Positions 6,824-15,260 of a DNA stretch of 19,551 bases are shown here, piece by piece. The position numbers and the translations under genes were made by a program. The notes beneath the pieces were generated by a model. That model ran no database searches. It was not told where the DNA came from and was given only the letters and a program-made list of their open reading frames with translations. This DNA comes from Microcaldota archaeon (GTDB lineage Archaea > Micrarchaeota > Micrarchaeia > Micrarchaeales > CABMGC01), in assembly GCA_021803405.1 (NCBI GenBank), contig JAJZLO010000005.1:1-19551 (forward strand), written 5' to 3'. The stretch's first letter is position 1. Each line of letters opens with the position of its first letter.

Positions 6824-8332
6824 TTATGTAGTTATATAGGACATAATCCTAGAGATAATTGTATCTGTAATACCTATTGAACGTAAAAAGGATATAAGAG
6901 CAGTTTTGTTTATTCCAGTAGCTAAGGATATTCTTGCGAACTCGCGTATATCTACATGCCTGCCTTGCTCGCCCATCTTCTTTAGTATTGTCTGTATGGC
7001 CTCAGAGTTAAATCCAGTTTCTATGAGTTTTGAAGTTATTGCCATTTTATCAAAAGAGTAATCTTTTTTGATTTGTACATCGCCAAGCTCCTTCTCAGTT
7101 AGTATATCAGATGTGAAAACAGAGTATGTATCAAGAGGCAGCTCACCTACAATTCTATCTACCAAAAAGATGTTTGGAAATCTTACACCCGTATTAAAGG
7201 CCATATCTATTGCCGCTTGACCTACACCCAACTTGCTTATCTCGCTTCGTATAAAATCAGAAAAATTTAAAGAACCTTGAAGATAATTCATGAACTTCTC
7301 GAACCTTATCCTAAGCATAAAAGTAGTACCTACGTTTGAGAATATTGCTTCGTTTACATCAGTAGGATTTTGTGATGCCACTATTAGACCGAAACTGTAC
7401 TTTCTTCCCTCCCTTATTATTGTAACTGCGTCGCTTCTTTCATCGCTAGCTACCTTCCATGCTTCATCAAGTACAACCAAGGTTTTAAGACCTGCTGAAG
7501 CACTCCATGTTTCAAGGCGCATCTTCTCCTTTAATGTTTGAAGAATAAAAAGAGCGGCCATTGCCCTAAACCTTTCATCAGGAAGGCTAGATAGATCAAG
7601 ATCTATTAGCCCTGATGAGGTAAGCTTTCCTATATCTATTGTGCTTTTGTTTGCAAAGTAATCCTCACCTTCTCGTGAAAACTGCCTTAGTCTATATATT
7701 GCGTTCTCAAGCTCTGCAGGATAAGAATATGTGCCTTCTTGAAGTTTTTCATCTAAGAGTTTAGTCACATCCTTGAGCGTTGGAGGCTCCTTTCCAGGAG
7801 GAGGTGGAGCTGCAAGAGGAAACCCAAGATTTAGGTATGCCTGTTCTATTGCTTCTGCAGTAAGTCGCCTCTGTTCTGGATATAATGCTATGTCAGTAAG
7901 TATATCTAAGGAGTTCATTATCTGCTTTGCGCGATCTATAGGCTTCATTCCAGACAGATCCATTATATTAAGATAATCTCCTTTAGAAAGAGCTACAACC
8001 TTTCCGCCACTTTGTTTTACCCATGAAATATACTCTCCAGCCCAGTCTATTATTATTGCATTTGTATTCCAGATATAACTAGCTCTTGCTAGGAAGGTCT
8101 TTACAAAAAAACTTTTTCCTGCCCCTGTTATTCCGACAACTGAGATATGGGGATTGGTTATGTTTGAAAATGTCCAGGTAAAAGGTATCTTAAAAATCTT
8201 GGTAGTCCCTATAAAAATTGAGTTGGTAGGATCATTTAGGAGGTACTCTGGAGGAGGCTCTGGAGGCCTGCTTAAAAATATCCTTTTTGATATTTCATTG
8301 CTCATTAAAGTTTGAATTCTTATAAGGGTCAT
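6824..8332 (-). CDS. VirB4/HerA-class ATPase, likely motor of a T4SS/Ced-like machine
   Basis: The 502-residue P-loop ATPase belongs to the VirB4/TraC/HerA-FtsK group. Walker A is GITGAGKS at 67-74, preceded by the typical NPHISVV strand; IIIDWAGEY at 93-101 matches the post-Walker-A acidic motif of HerA-like motors; Walker B is LVVLDEAWK with Asp289/Glu290; IVASQNPTDV is the following sensor strand; the C-terminal FPNIFLVDRI matches the family ending. Walker A lies close to the N-terminus, so the VirB4 N-terminal domain is absent here and appears to be supplied by the two upstream genes. Residues about 425-502 are an extra helical tail shared with the next gene. No membrane segment is present. 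It lies 69 nt downstream of its neighbour with its own TATA-like region. HerA of DNA repair is the main alternative, disfavoured by context (no NurA). Confidence 0.88.
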   Translation of the reverse strand: MTLIRIQTLMSNEISKRIFLSRPPEPPPEYLLNDPTNSIFIGTTKIFKIPFTWTFSNITNPHISVVGITGAGKSFFVKTFLARASYIWNTNAIIIDWAGEYISWVKQSGGKVVALSKGDYLNIMDLSGMKPIDRAKQIMNSLDILTDIALYPEQRRLTAEAIEQAYLNLGFPLAAPPPPGKEPPTLKDVTKLLDEKLQEGTYSYPAELENAIYRLRQFSREGEDYFANKSTIDIGKLTSSGLIDLDLSSLPDERFRAMAALFILQTLKEKMRLETWSASAGLKTLVVLDEAWKVASDERSDAVTIIREGRKYSFGLIVASQNPTDVNEAIFSNVGTTFMLRIRFEKFMNYLQGSLNFSDFIRSEISKLGVGQAAIDMAFNTGVRFPNIFLVDRIVGELPLDTYSVFTSDILTEKELGDVQIKKDYSFDKMAITSKLIETGFNSEAIQTILKKMGEQGRHVDIREFARISLATGINKTALISFLRSIGITDTIISRIMSYITT

Positions 8333-8356
8333 GTAATCTCTTTTCTAATTTAAATA

Positions 8357-8374
8357 TGAATATAAATATTTAAA
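8357..8374 (-). promoter_or_regulatory. Probable TATA region for the ATPase operon
   Basis: The complement reads TTTAAATATTTATATTCA in a 69-nt gap. The ATG at 8332 lies about 30 nt from the box centre, predicting a short or absent leader. The CGCC just upstream could serve as BRE-like sequence. It suggests that ATPase, 101-residue and 139-residue genes can be transcribed separately from the upstream pair. Confidence 0.42.
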
Positions 8375-8401
8375 GGCGTGTGTTTTTAATTTATGTTTTT
8401 C

Positions 8402-9226
8402 CTATTTTTGATGATTGAAGAGCTTTTCCATTATGCTAGGATCAAAAAGAGAGTAATTTAATTTATGCAGTGTGTGTATCTCTCTCCCAGCAACCCTAAG
8501 GATGTTTAAATCAAAGGTGTGAAAAACCGTCTCTAGCCTATTGAGCTGGCTTGTTAAAGCATCAGTTGCCTCCTTTTCACTTATGCCTACTGCCGTTGTT
8601 TCAAGATACATTATAGTGTTTAGCGGAAGTTCTCCAGAGGACATCCTATCTATCTTTGCCTGAAGTACACTTACCTTTCTTTGAAGTTCTGTAAGAGTCA
8701 TTTGATTTGGATTCGAAGAGTTTGATTCTCTTGATATTTGAAACTCTAGAAATCCTCTATCGCCTTCTAAATCCTCCCTATACTTTTGCACATCACGGGC
8801 ATTGGTTATCACATTGAACTTAAATGGAAAATCAACATTCATTACTATTCTTTCCCACTTTTCAGGGGCAAGAATCATTTCTTGGTCATCAGATGACTCT
8901 ATGCCTTCTTCCCTAAATACATAATTATATAGATTAGCAGTTAGATAACCTGTCGCATAGTATATCCCGTTAGTATATTTTATTACACGGTTTTGCTCTT
9001 TTGGACAGTAGTATTCTTTTGAGAGTTGTATTTTTATCCCCAATAGACTTGTTACAACAGGAAATATTAGAAAGTCAACGTAATTTATTAAAAGTATAAG
9101 TACTATTGCAATAACCGAAAGCACGCCTATTATAATGCCGATTGCTCCAAGGCTTGAAGCGCTTATCAGTAATACAAACGCGGGTATGCAGGAAATTCCA
9201 AGATACATTACGGTCTGTTCATCCAT
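8402..9226 (-). CDS. Membrane-anchored VirB4 N-terminal-domain-like protein, copy 2
   Basis: The 274-residue protein has two transmembrane helices within about 8-60, then a soluble domain. It shares a colinear pattern with the upstream gene: N-x-V/I...NG-x2-A-T-G-Y (NGIYYATGYL), a central strand with FNVITNARDVQKYREDL, a coiled-coil stretch (LTELQRKVSVLQAKI), and a final YLETTAVGISEKEATDAL...LNRLETVF...LRVAG block. The last block resembles the end of the VirB4/TraC N-terminal domain, where a strand, a long helix of paired acidic/Ala residues and a second strand precede the motor. Cytoplasmic side is presumed because neighbouring ATPase lacks this domain. Start ATG 9226 has a strong GAGG at 9234-9237 overlapping the upstream stop. 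Homology to VirB4-N is inferred, not tested. Confidence 0.82.
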   Translation of the reverse strand: MDEQTVMYLGISCIPAFVLLISASSLGAIGIIIGVLSVIAIVLILLINYVDFLIFPVVTSLLGIKIQLSKEYYCPKEQNRVIKYTNGIYYATGYLTANLYNYVFREEGIESSDDQEMILAPEKWERIVMNVDFPFKFNVITNARDVQKYREDLEGDRGFLEFQISRESNSSNPNQMTLTELQRKVSVLQAKIDRMSSGELPLNTIMYLETTAVGISEKEATDALTSQLNRLETVFHTFDLNILRVAGREIHTLHKLNYSLFDPSIMEKLFNHQK

Positions 9227-9233
9227 CTTAAAA

Positions 9234-9237
9234 CCTC
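9234..9237 (-). promoter_or_regulatory. Shine-Dalgarno site overlapping the upstream stop codon
   Basis: The complement reads TGAGGTTTTAAGATG: the GAGG overlaps the TGA stop of the upstream gene and lies 7 nt before the ATG at 9226, suggesting translational coupling of the two related proteins. Confidence 0.6.
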
Positions 9238-10099
9238 ATATGCCCTCTTCTATGCTTTTTTGTCGTATCATCTCATTTACGGTCTCCACAGGTATCATAT
9301 AGTTGGGCTCTATCAAAGAAAGAAGTTCTTCGCCCTCAGTTATGTATGCCGATACTCCAAGAGCAGCGCTAATTCCGGCTGCAAGTTCCTCAGCTCTTTG
9401 ATGAACAATGCTGGTTGCTTCTTCCTCATTTTCTCCATTTGCGCTGACCATATAATATGTAACTAAACCTTGAGACTTTGAAGCACTTATGTTTGATATT
9501 AAATTTTCCCACATTGTAAGCTCTCCTTTTAACCTGTTTATCATTTCTGGTTTTTGAGGAACTTCTGCCTCGGCTTCCCTTAAGCGTTCTGCGGTGTCAT
9601 CTAATTTTGATCTTATTTTTGAGATATCTTCATCTTTATTTACGACCAGCATCTCAGAGGATATCTTTGTGGTATTCTTAGACAACGTTATAACCCTGCT
9701 AAAGGTTCTACCAAAATCAAGCTTCTCTGAATCGGTCATCTCTGTAGAAGATTTATAAAGAGGTATTTTAACATAAGCTGAAGCAATTGTTCCATTCTCT
9801 CCTCTTAAAACTATTGAGTTGCCCGATGGAGAAAGAATAAACATCTCTCCATTATCAAGAGTTATTGTCCTATTCTTCATCTTGAAAGCAGGTATGTATA
9901 AATATGTATAATATTTAGAAGAAAATCCTATTACTGAAAAAATAAGCGAGAGTATAGCAAAGATTATAGCGAGTATCGCATTGGTCATTGAAAGGGACAA
10001 TACAGCTAGCACAACACTTATACCTATGAATATTATAAAGATAAGCATATCTATTTTTATTGCCACTTCTACACCAATATTTAATACATAATAATTCAA
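9236..10099 (-). CDS. Membrane-anchored VirB4 N-terminal-domain-like protein, copy 1
   Basis: The 287-residue frame has two transmembrane helices at about 18-37 and 40-62, then a soluble domain related to the next gene: NSIVLRGENGTIASAYVKI, FSRVITLSKNTTKISSEM, a predicted coiled coil around 165-200 (KLDDTAERLREAEAEV), and VTYYMVSANGENEEEATSI followed by a helix and strand ending in a short helical tail. The two products are thus divergent paralogs, with two-TM anchors like VirB3/PrgI-type subunits fused to a VirB4-N-like domain. The start is uncertain: the longest frame begins with TTG at 10099, but a GTG at 10064-10066 (residue 12) has GGTG five bases upstream and gives a more usual N-terminus, MAIKIDMLIF. 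Function in the machine is inferred from context. Confidence 0.8.
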   Translation of the reverse strand: MNYYVLNIGVEVAIKIDMLIFIIFIGISVVLAVLSLSMTNAILAIIFAILSLIFSVIGFSSKYYTYLYIPAFKMKNRTITLDNGEMFILSPSGNSIVLRGENGTIASAYVKIPLYKSSTEMTDSEKLDFGRTFSRVITLSKNTTKISSEMLVVNKDEDISKIRSKLDDTAERLREAEAEVPQKPEMINRLKGELTMWENLISNISASKSQGLVTYYMVSANGENEEEATSIVHQRAEELAAGISAALGVSAYITEGEELLSLIEPNYMIPVETVNEMIRQKSIEEGI

Positions 10100-10126
10100 T
10101 TATATTATACTTTCTCTTTGCATACC

Positions 10127-10140
10127 AATTAATATATTAT
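10127..10140 (-). promoter_or_regulatory. Probable TATA region for the VirB4-N-like pair
   Basis: The complement reads ATAATATATTAATT in a 78-nt gap; transcription would start near 10108. A second TATA-like TATAATATA (10101-10109) would instead suit the GTG start at 10066. The gap carries no coding sequence. Confidence 0.35.
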
Positions 10141-10177
10141 TTTCATATTTATTTTAATGATTTGATGAATTTTATGA

Positions 10178-11347
10178 TTAAAGTATCTTCAAACGTGAAG
10201 AGGTTTGGGTGGCTCCCCCTATAAAATCGGCAAGCTGTGTTATTAGTGCATATGTCATTGCAAAGATTAGAGACGGATAGAAAAGCACCGACATCCAAAA
10301 AGCCCCAAGACCTTGTTGTATTATATTTGCTTCGGTTACAAGAGGACCGTTAAGCGATGCGGCATTTATTTGAGCCTCTCCACCTGCCGAGTTTCTTGCA
10401 AGAAATGAGGTTGCTGCATTTAGCTGATTTATAACCGTAGTATTTGTAAAGTAGAATGCAACTGAAAATAGTGTAGGCATTATTACATAAAAGCCTATTG
10501 CTATAGAGATCATAAGTCCGCCTAATGCACGAGTGGGAAGCAATGCTCTTAGTATTATTCCAGGTATTAAAAATACCGGTATTGCAGCGTACATAAACAA
10601 AAGTATTATGTAAAACTCTCCGTAAAGGAAGGTAAGGCCATCAAGAAAGAAGGTTATAAGAGTAGATGAAGGAAGATAGAAAAGATACTCTATTGCAAAG
10701 GAGAATACACCGATTATATTTGTAAAGCAGGTAAATGAAACGCACACCTGAAGCTTTGTAGCCGTATAGCTCTGATCAGCTACTGCTATACCAAATAATT
10801 GTGAGGTTAAACTCTGTGTAGATGAAATCGTGTTGCTTATATACGAGAGTGAGGTCGAGTATGGATTTGCATTTACTATTAACGATGGAACAAGACCCAT
10901 TATTGTTGCAGCTAATGAAAGAAAACCTATGACTATCAAAGCAGTTGCTATAGTTTCATAAAACTCTGAAACTGCAAAGTTCTTAACCTGTTCATTTGCT
11001 AGAATAACACTTGCGATATAAATTAAAAGAGCTATATCAAAAGATATGAATATGGCAACACCGGCTACCGGAGCCCATTCGTTCCAATAGGAGATCATTG
11101 CCTGGTTTATCTGGCTGCAGTACCAAGGCGCATTCTGGTATACCACCTGCGTACTGGAACAGTAGGAAGAACTACTAGAAGAGCCACCTTGCGAGCTTGA
11201 GTATGGAATGGTTGTAGATGAGGTGGTTATTCCAGAAGATATAGACGTTGTAGAGGTTGAGGTTTGAGCATATGAAACTGCCAAGAACAACTGTAATGTA
11301 ATCACAAGAATAGAAATAAATAATAAAACAAGTTGTTTTAATTTCAT
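10178..11347 (-). CDS. P6: polytopic membrane protein, sixth of the tandem paralogs (VirB6/CedA-like candidate)
   Basis: The 389-residue protein has a signal peptide (about 1-27, ending SYA-Q), a Ser/Thr-rich extracellular stretch (28-62), then membrane segments at about 94-116, 131-155, 236-267, 275-300 and 350-372. It keeps both signatures of the set: the cytoplasmic VKNFAVSEFYETIATALIV after the first segment (Glu128/Glu131) and TRALGGLMISIAIGFYVIMP with Arg273. The C-terminal helix ends in DFIGGATQ. Four cysteines (63, 77, 202, 207) all fall in predicted extracellular parts. The start has GTGATCA two bases before the ATG, matching the distal anti-Shine-Dalgarno pairing region, and overlaps the P5 stop. 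It is the last gene of the six-gene operon. The polytopic layout fits an inner-membrane channel subunit; direct VirB6 homology is unproven. Confidence 0.82.
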   Translation of the reverse strand: MKLKQLVLLFISILVITLQLFLAVSYAQTSTSTTSISSGITTSSTTIPYSSSQGGSSSSSSYCSSTQVVYQNAPWYCSQINQAMISYWNEWAPVAGVAIFISFDIALLIYIASVILANEQVKNFAVSEFYETIATALIVIGFLSLAATIMGLVPSLIVNANPYSTSLSYISNTISSTQSLTSQLFGIAVADQSYTATKLQVCVSFTCFTNIIGVFSFAIEYLFYLPSSTLITFFLDGLTFLYGEFYIILLFMYAAIPVFLIPGIILRALLPTRALGGLMISIAIGFYVIMPTLFSVAFYFTNTTVINQLNAATSFLARNSAGGEAQINAASLNGPLVTEANIIQQGLGAFWMSVLFYPSLIFAMTYALITQLADFIGGATQTSSRLKIL

Positions 11348-11351
11348 TTGA

Positions 11352-12458
11352 TCACAAAAGACTTAAGAAAAGCTGGCCAAAATCAAATCTCTCTCCTAGA
11401 GCGGTTGAAAAGTCCGATACAAAGGTCGTAACTATAGTAAAGACAAGCATAGGAATTATTGTTATTCCAACAACTATAAGCCCTATATATATGAATAAAT
11501 ACTCAGGTATTAAATTTGCTGCAAAGCCTAATGGAGAGCTGCTACCTAGAGCAAAACCAGTTATCGCAGATACAAATGTTATTACAGGATTTGCAAGTGG
11601 TAGTATAAGTTGGGTAGCAGAAACGCCTGGACCTAAACCCAAGGTAAGAGCGTTTTGAACCGCATAATCCATAAAACCATAATTTAAACTTACTATTATA
11701 GGATATATAAAGCCAAGAGCTATTGCAAATGCCATAAGCCCATTGCCAAAGGTTCTTGTTATCTCAAATGAACGTGCCAGAAGCCCTATAGCCATGAAAA
11801 GAGCAAACAGTAATGGAGCCGCCGCAAGCAATAATAACTCTACCTGATTTAGAAGCGCAAAGTCATATAACAAAGGTATTGCAAAGCCATCGAACTTGTT
11901 TGTCTTTCCAAATGGATCAAGATCTGCCTGACCGGTATTTACTTGCAATTTAGGATTTAACGAACTAAAAAATGTAGTCCCTGAAAGACCCACATTTAAT
12001 GAAGCTCCAACCTTTGGAGTTATGGAAAATAGAAGTAATGCGTAATATAGGTATTGATTGAACTGTAAGGTGTATGTGTTAAATTGATTTAAGTCGCATA
12101 AGGATATAGCATATATGTTATTGACCAGCGGAGCTGAACATGCAACAGGAAGAAGTCCGGCGCTTGAGAAGTATGAAGAAGGATTGCTTGAACATATAAG
12201 CGTAGATACCGTTCCAAAAGCCATCACTAGAATAAGAGTTATTAAGAGATCTATTATTTTATTCTTGGTCCATGACCTCACATTTGATGCATTTATCAGT
12301 GGAGCTAATGCGTATATTAAGATAAGAACGCTCATACTTGCAAGTACGGCTATTACAACAACAGAGAACCATGCAGTATATGGAGAGCTCAAGAAGTAGC
12401 TTACGCTGCTTATACAGGAGTTCACAGTTGTCAAAACCAAATTGTCTATTATGCTCAT
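11352..12458 (-). CDS. P5: polytopic membrane protein, fifth of the tandem paralogs
   Basis: The 368-residue protein lacks a cleavable signal peptide; its short N-terminus, holding Cys15, is predicted outside. Membrane segments are at about 30-54, 70-90, 195-227, 238-262 and 318-350. The first paralog motif is weak (NVRSWTKNKIIDLLITLILV, no paired Glu); the second is ITRTFGNGLMAFAIALGFIYP with Arg235, where one Gly of the GG is replaced by Asn. Cysteines 15, 89, 107 and 121 are all predicted extracellular. The loop 150-195 is polar and Asn/Gly-rich. The start ATG overlaps the P4 stop as ATGA. It is the shortest and one of the more diverged members. Confidence 0.8.
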   Translation of the reverse strand: MSIIDNLVLTTVNSCISSVSYFLSSPYTAWFSVVVIAVLASMSVLILIYALAPLINASNVRSWTKNKIIDLLITLILVMAFGTVSTLICSSNPSSYFSSAGLLPVACSAPLVNNIYAISLCDLNQFNTYTLQFNQYLYYALLLFSITPKVGASLNVGLSGTTFFSSLNPKLQVNTGQADLDPFGKTNKFDGFAIPLLYDFALLNQVELLLLAAAPLLFALFMAIGLLARSFEITRTFGNGLMAFAIALGFIYPIIVSLNYGFMDYAVQNALTLGLGPGVSATQLILPLANPVITFVSAITGFALGSSSPLGFAANLIPEYLFIYIGLIVVGITIIPMLVFTIVTTFVSDFSTALGERFDFGQLFLSLL

Positions 12459-13705
12459 ATAATCTTACTAAATAATTTTTTGCCGCTGAATGAAGGAGAG
12501 CCCAAAAGTTTTGATAAGACCTCCAATAAATCATAAGATATTAAAAAGGAAATAAATAAACCAACAAGCATTAAAACATAGAAGGCAACTTCCTCGGAAT
12601 ACAGATCAATATTAGCTCCAAAGCCTACGCCATTTTTAAACAGGAAGCCTAGAATGAATGAGCCTGTAGACCCAGAGGAAAGGGAGCTTATGCCAAACTG
12701 CTGTGCGAACGAGACTATGTTATCGCCGCTTGAGGTAATACAAAGATTGCTTATTGCCGAAGAAGAACTGCCGGAAGTTGTTTGGGTGTGGTAATTAGTA
12801 CATAATGAAGAGATATTTGAAAGTATGTTTGATGCCGTAGCAAATGTGAAAACAGAAAGTATTGATGGAAAGATTATAAAGAATGATATAAACAAGGCTA
12901 TAAGAGAGCCTCCTGCGGCTCTTGTCCATGGAAATGAACGGAATAATATACCAACATAAAACAGTATTGGAAATAGGAAGTATATTACAAAAAGCAACAG
13001 AACGGTTGCTATGCTAACTCCTATAAAACCGGATAACGCTGAAAACTCCGTATATAAAAATCCTTGTACAACAGCAAGACCACCAAATGGAGTAAATGAT
13101 ACTGAAGGCAATAAGCTTCCAAGCGAAAATCCCTTTGTTCCTGAAAAACTGAAGCTTACAGTCAAGCCTTGGAGCAATTGATAGCCGACAAGCTGTAGAT
13201 AAGAGCCGAGAATTATTACAATACCGGTAAGTATTTGTACATTTACAATATTGTTGCATGTAATCAAATAAAGATTTTCTATGCCGGTAGATGATGAGGT
13301 TATCTGCGTAGTTCCGCTTGATGTTGGAGAACTAGGAAGAATTGATGAAGAAAGATTTGAAAAGAAAGAGGTTACTCCATTTGCAGAAAATATAGCCCCT
13401 GCAGCAAACATAAGTATGAGTAGATTTACAAACGATTCTATGTATTCGGTTTTGGCGAACTGTTTAAAGCTGCTTATGCCAAATGCTACTCCAAGACCAT
13501 ATATTAATGACATTACAAGCAATACCGCTATTATAATTAAACCGGTAAAGGATAGCAACGTATTAAATGTTGATAAATTATAAATAGAGCTGCTTACTAT
13601 TCCATGTATATTTCCAAATAAATCGCTGCAGTATGTTTGTGATGCTCCGGTAATTCCAAGTAATGAAAGCAGGAAAAAAATACTCAATAAAATTTTTAAT
13701 CGCAT
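12455..13705 (-). CDS. P4: polytopic membrane protein, fourth of the tandem paralogs
   Basis: The 416-residue protein has a signal peptide (1-22, GITGAS-Q) and membrane segments at about 52-75, 91-110, 155-180, 222-256, 265-292 and 370-395. It holds the clearest versions of the shared motifs: SFKQFAKTEYIESFVNLLIL (Glu87, Glu90) and LFRSFPWTRAAGGSLIAL followed by IIFP, with Arg262. The C-terminus EVLSKLLGSPSFSGKK matches the P1 ending. Cysteines are at 26, 150, 302 and 322, all predicted outside: one before the first segment, one after the second, and a pair after the fifth, the same positions as in P1 and P2. Ser/Thr-rich loops lie at 115-142 and 308-320. Nine bases separate it from P3. Confidence 0.82.
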   Translation of the reverse strand: MRLKILLSIFFLLSLLGITGASQTYCSDLFGNIHGIVSSSIYNLSTFNTLLSFTGLIIIAVLLVMSLIYGLGVAFGISSFKQFAKTEYIESFVNLLILMFAAGAIFSANGVTSFFSNLSSSILPSSPTSSGTTQITSSSTGIENLYLITCNNIVNVQILTGIVIILGSYLQLVGYQLLQGLTVSFSFSGTKGFSLGSLLPSVSFTPFGGLAVVQGFLYTEFSALSGFIGVSIATVLLLFVIYFLFPILFYVGILFRSFPWTRAAGGSLIALFISFFIIFPSILSVFTFATASNILSNISSLCTNYHTQTTSGSSSSAISNLCITSSGDNIVSFAQQFGISSLSSGSTGSFILGFLFKNGVGFGANIDLYSEEVAFYVLMLVGLFISFLISYDLLEVLSKLLGSPSFSGKKLFSKII

Positions 13706-13714
13706 AATTAAACA

Positions 13715-15256
13715 CTACAATAATTTATTTAATCCGAGTATGCTTGTTGTACCACCTATAAGTCCTGATATGCCTATTGTTGCGGTAACTGCAATAAAGA
13801 TGTTTATTATAGGAAATATTATGCCCATCACTGACATTATTCCATAAAGATTTATAAGACTAAATATGGAGTTTATCGCATTCTGAGGAGCACAATAAAA
13901 GTATGGTATTGGAACTACCGTTGGAGTAGAACCAGTAAGTGAACCAAAAGCATTTACTATTCCTAAAATCAGACCATATCCTGGAAATGCATATGCACCT
14001 ATTACTAAAAGTTCCTGAGATACTAAACCGCCATGCGGCCAACATCCATCATTGTTTATTACATAAGCGGCCTTTGGAAACACAAAGAAATTTACTCCGC
14101 TTTGATCATAATTTATTATATTGTTATTTAGATCCTTTCCGATGAGCGAGAGTGTTGGGAAGGATGATGCGCCTATGGGTGATAGCGTATTAGAGGTAAA
14201 TGCCGTGTACTCCATCAAATAAATTATTGGAAATATTATAAGCGCTGCTAAAACAAAGGCTATTAGAAAACCTCCGGCCTTCCTGGTTATTGAAGATGCA
14301 CTCAGTATTATTCCAGCAGCTAAGATATAAGGCCATGAAAAAAGTATGAATAGTATGAAAAGTAACTGAATGAGGAACATATAGAAGGTTATCGTAGATT
14401 GATTATACAGTAATTCGGTAGCTTTTGATATTATATCATAACCGGCAAATGGTTTATATGAATAAACAACGGATAATGAAAGTGCATCGCCGCCTTCAAG
14501 GCATAGCTCTTGTGGATAACACAAACTGTCAGTTGCAGTGAATCCAGAAAGGAAACCGACATATGACCTGTATATATATAGGGCATTTAGATTTGAAGCT
14601 GATTGATTTGTCAGATTAGATATTATGACGTAAGTTGATGCTAGCCCATAATCTATATTAGAGGTTATATTAGTAGCGCCGGCGTTGTTTATTATCCCAG
14701 AGCAGATGTTATAAGTTGGTGAGTTTGCAGAAGGAGCGGTATTTACAAATGCTAGAGAGCTATCAAGATTAGGATTATTGAGTTGTTTGCATATTCCAGA
14801 GATAGATGATTTTGAAATTAACTGAGTGGAGTATGTTGCTTGACCAACATAGTTAAGAAGAAGTATTATAATCGCAACCAATACTGCGGTCATAATCACA
14901 CGCTCTAACTCAGTCTTTCCTCCAGAAACCATATTTTTATTATTTAGCACATATCCTAGCACAAAGTAAAGTATAACGACCGAAAAACTCACAAGTATAG
15001 CAAGCAGTATTATTGGAAACCAATTTCCAAACTGCGCTACTGGAGTAGCAAGAGCATAATTAATAGTAGTTAATGCCGAAGAAGAACTAGAACTTGATGT
15101 AGAAGTAGACGTAGAAGTTGATGTAGAAGTAGATGTAGAGGATGAAGAGGTTGTTGTAAAGGTTGATGCCGCAGATATATTAGATATGCAAAATAGCAGT
15201 ATAAATAACACTGAAAGAGAAATGATCTGTACTTTTATTTTTTTATTTTTAACCAT
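13715..15256 (-). CDS. P3: polytopic membrane protein with Ser/Thr stalk, third and largest of the tandem paralogs
   Basis: The 513-residue protein has a signal peptide (about 1-29), a 30-residue almost pure Ser/Thr stretch (31-60), then membrane segments at about 80-103, 117-136, 288-320, 328-350, 400-420 and 470-500. Motifs: KTELERVIMTAVLVAI (Glu116, Glu118) and ITRKAGGFLIAF followed by IIFP (Arg325). The extracellular insert between segments 2 and 3 is about 150 residues, longer than in the other members. Six cysteines in the mature protein (four in this insert, including an LCYPQELC pair, and two after segment 4) are predicted outside. The C-terminus GISGLIGGTTSILG follows the family ending. 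It starts 4 nt after the P2 stop, with GGTTGAG upstream. The Ser/Thr stalk may be O-glycosylated; that is inference. Confidence 0.82.
   Translation of the reverse strand: MVKNKKIKVQIISLSVLFILLFCISNISAASTFTTTSSSSTSTSTSTSTSTSTSSSSSSSALTTINYALATPVAQFGNWFPIILLAILVSFSVVILYFVLGYVLNNKNMVSGGKTELERVIMTAVLVAIIILLLNYVGQATYSTQLISKSSISGICKQLNNPNLDSSLAFVNTAPSANSPTYNICSGIINNAGATNITSNIDYGLASTYVIISNLTNQSASNLNALYIYRSYVGFLSGFTATDSLCYPQELCLEGGDALSLSVVYSYKPFAGYDIISKATELLYNQSTITFYMFLIQLLFILFILFSWPYILAAGIILSASSITRKAGGFLIAFVLAALIIFPIIYLMEYTAFTSNTLSPIGASSFPTLSLIGKDLNNNIINYDQSGVNFFVFPKAAYVINNDGCWPHGGLVSQELLVIGAYAFPGYGLILGIVNAFGSLTGSTPTVVPIPYFYCAPQNAINSIFSLINLYGIMSVMGIIFPIINIFIAVTATIGISGLIGGTTSILGLNKLL
15096..15137. 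repeat. Degenerate hexamer tandem repeat encoding the Ser/Thr run
   Basis: Seven tandem 6-bp units of GA(T/A/C)GT(A/T) type (GATGTA, GAAGTA, GACGTA, GAAGTT and variants) lie within P3 and encode alternating Thr-Ser on the complement. The units are diverged at third positions, which suggests selection for the protein sequence rather than recent slippage. A loss or gain of whole units would keep the frame. Confidence 0.7.
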
Positions 15257-15260
15257 AAAC

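Noticed and set aside
6824..8332. Assignment as the DNA-repair motor HerA of the HerA-NurA-Mre11-Rad50 set
   Set aside because: None of NurA, Mre11 or Rad50 is nearby, and the gene sits among envelope proteins with VirB4-N-like neighbours.
12259..12534. Minus-strand open frame of 91 codons overlapping P4 and P5
   Set aside because: It is in another frame across the P4/P5 overlap, with no family features; the two paralogs explain the sequence.
15096..15137. Short tandem repeats as a possible CRISPR-like array
   Set aside because: The units are 6 bp, contiguous and coding for alternating Ser-Thr; there are no spacers and no cas genes.
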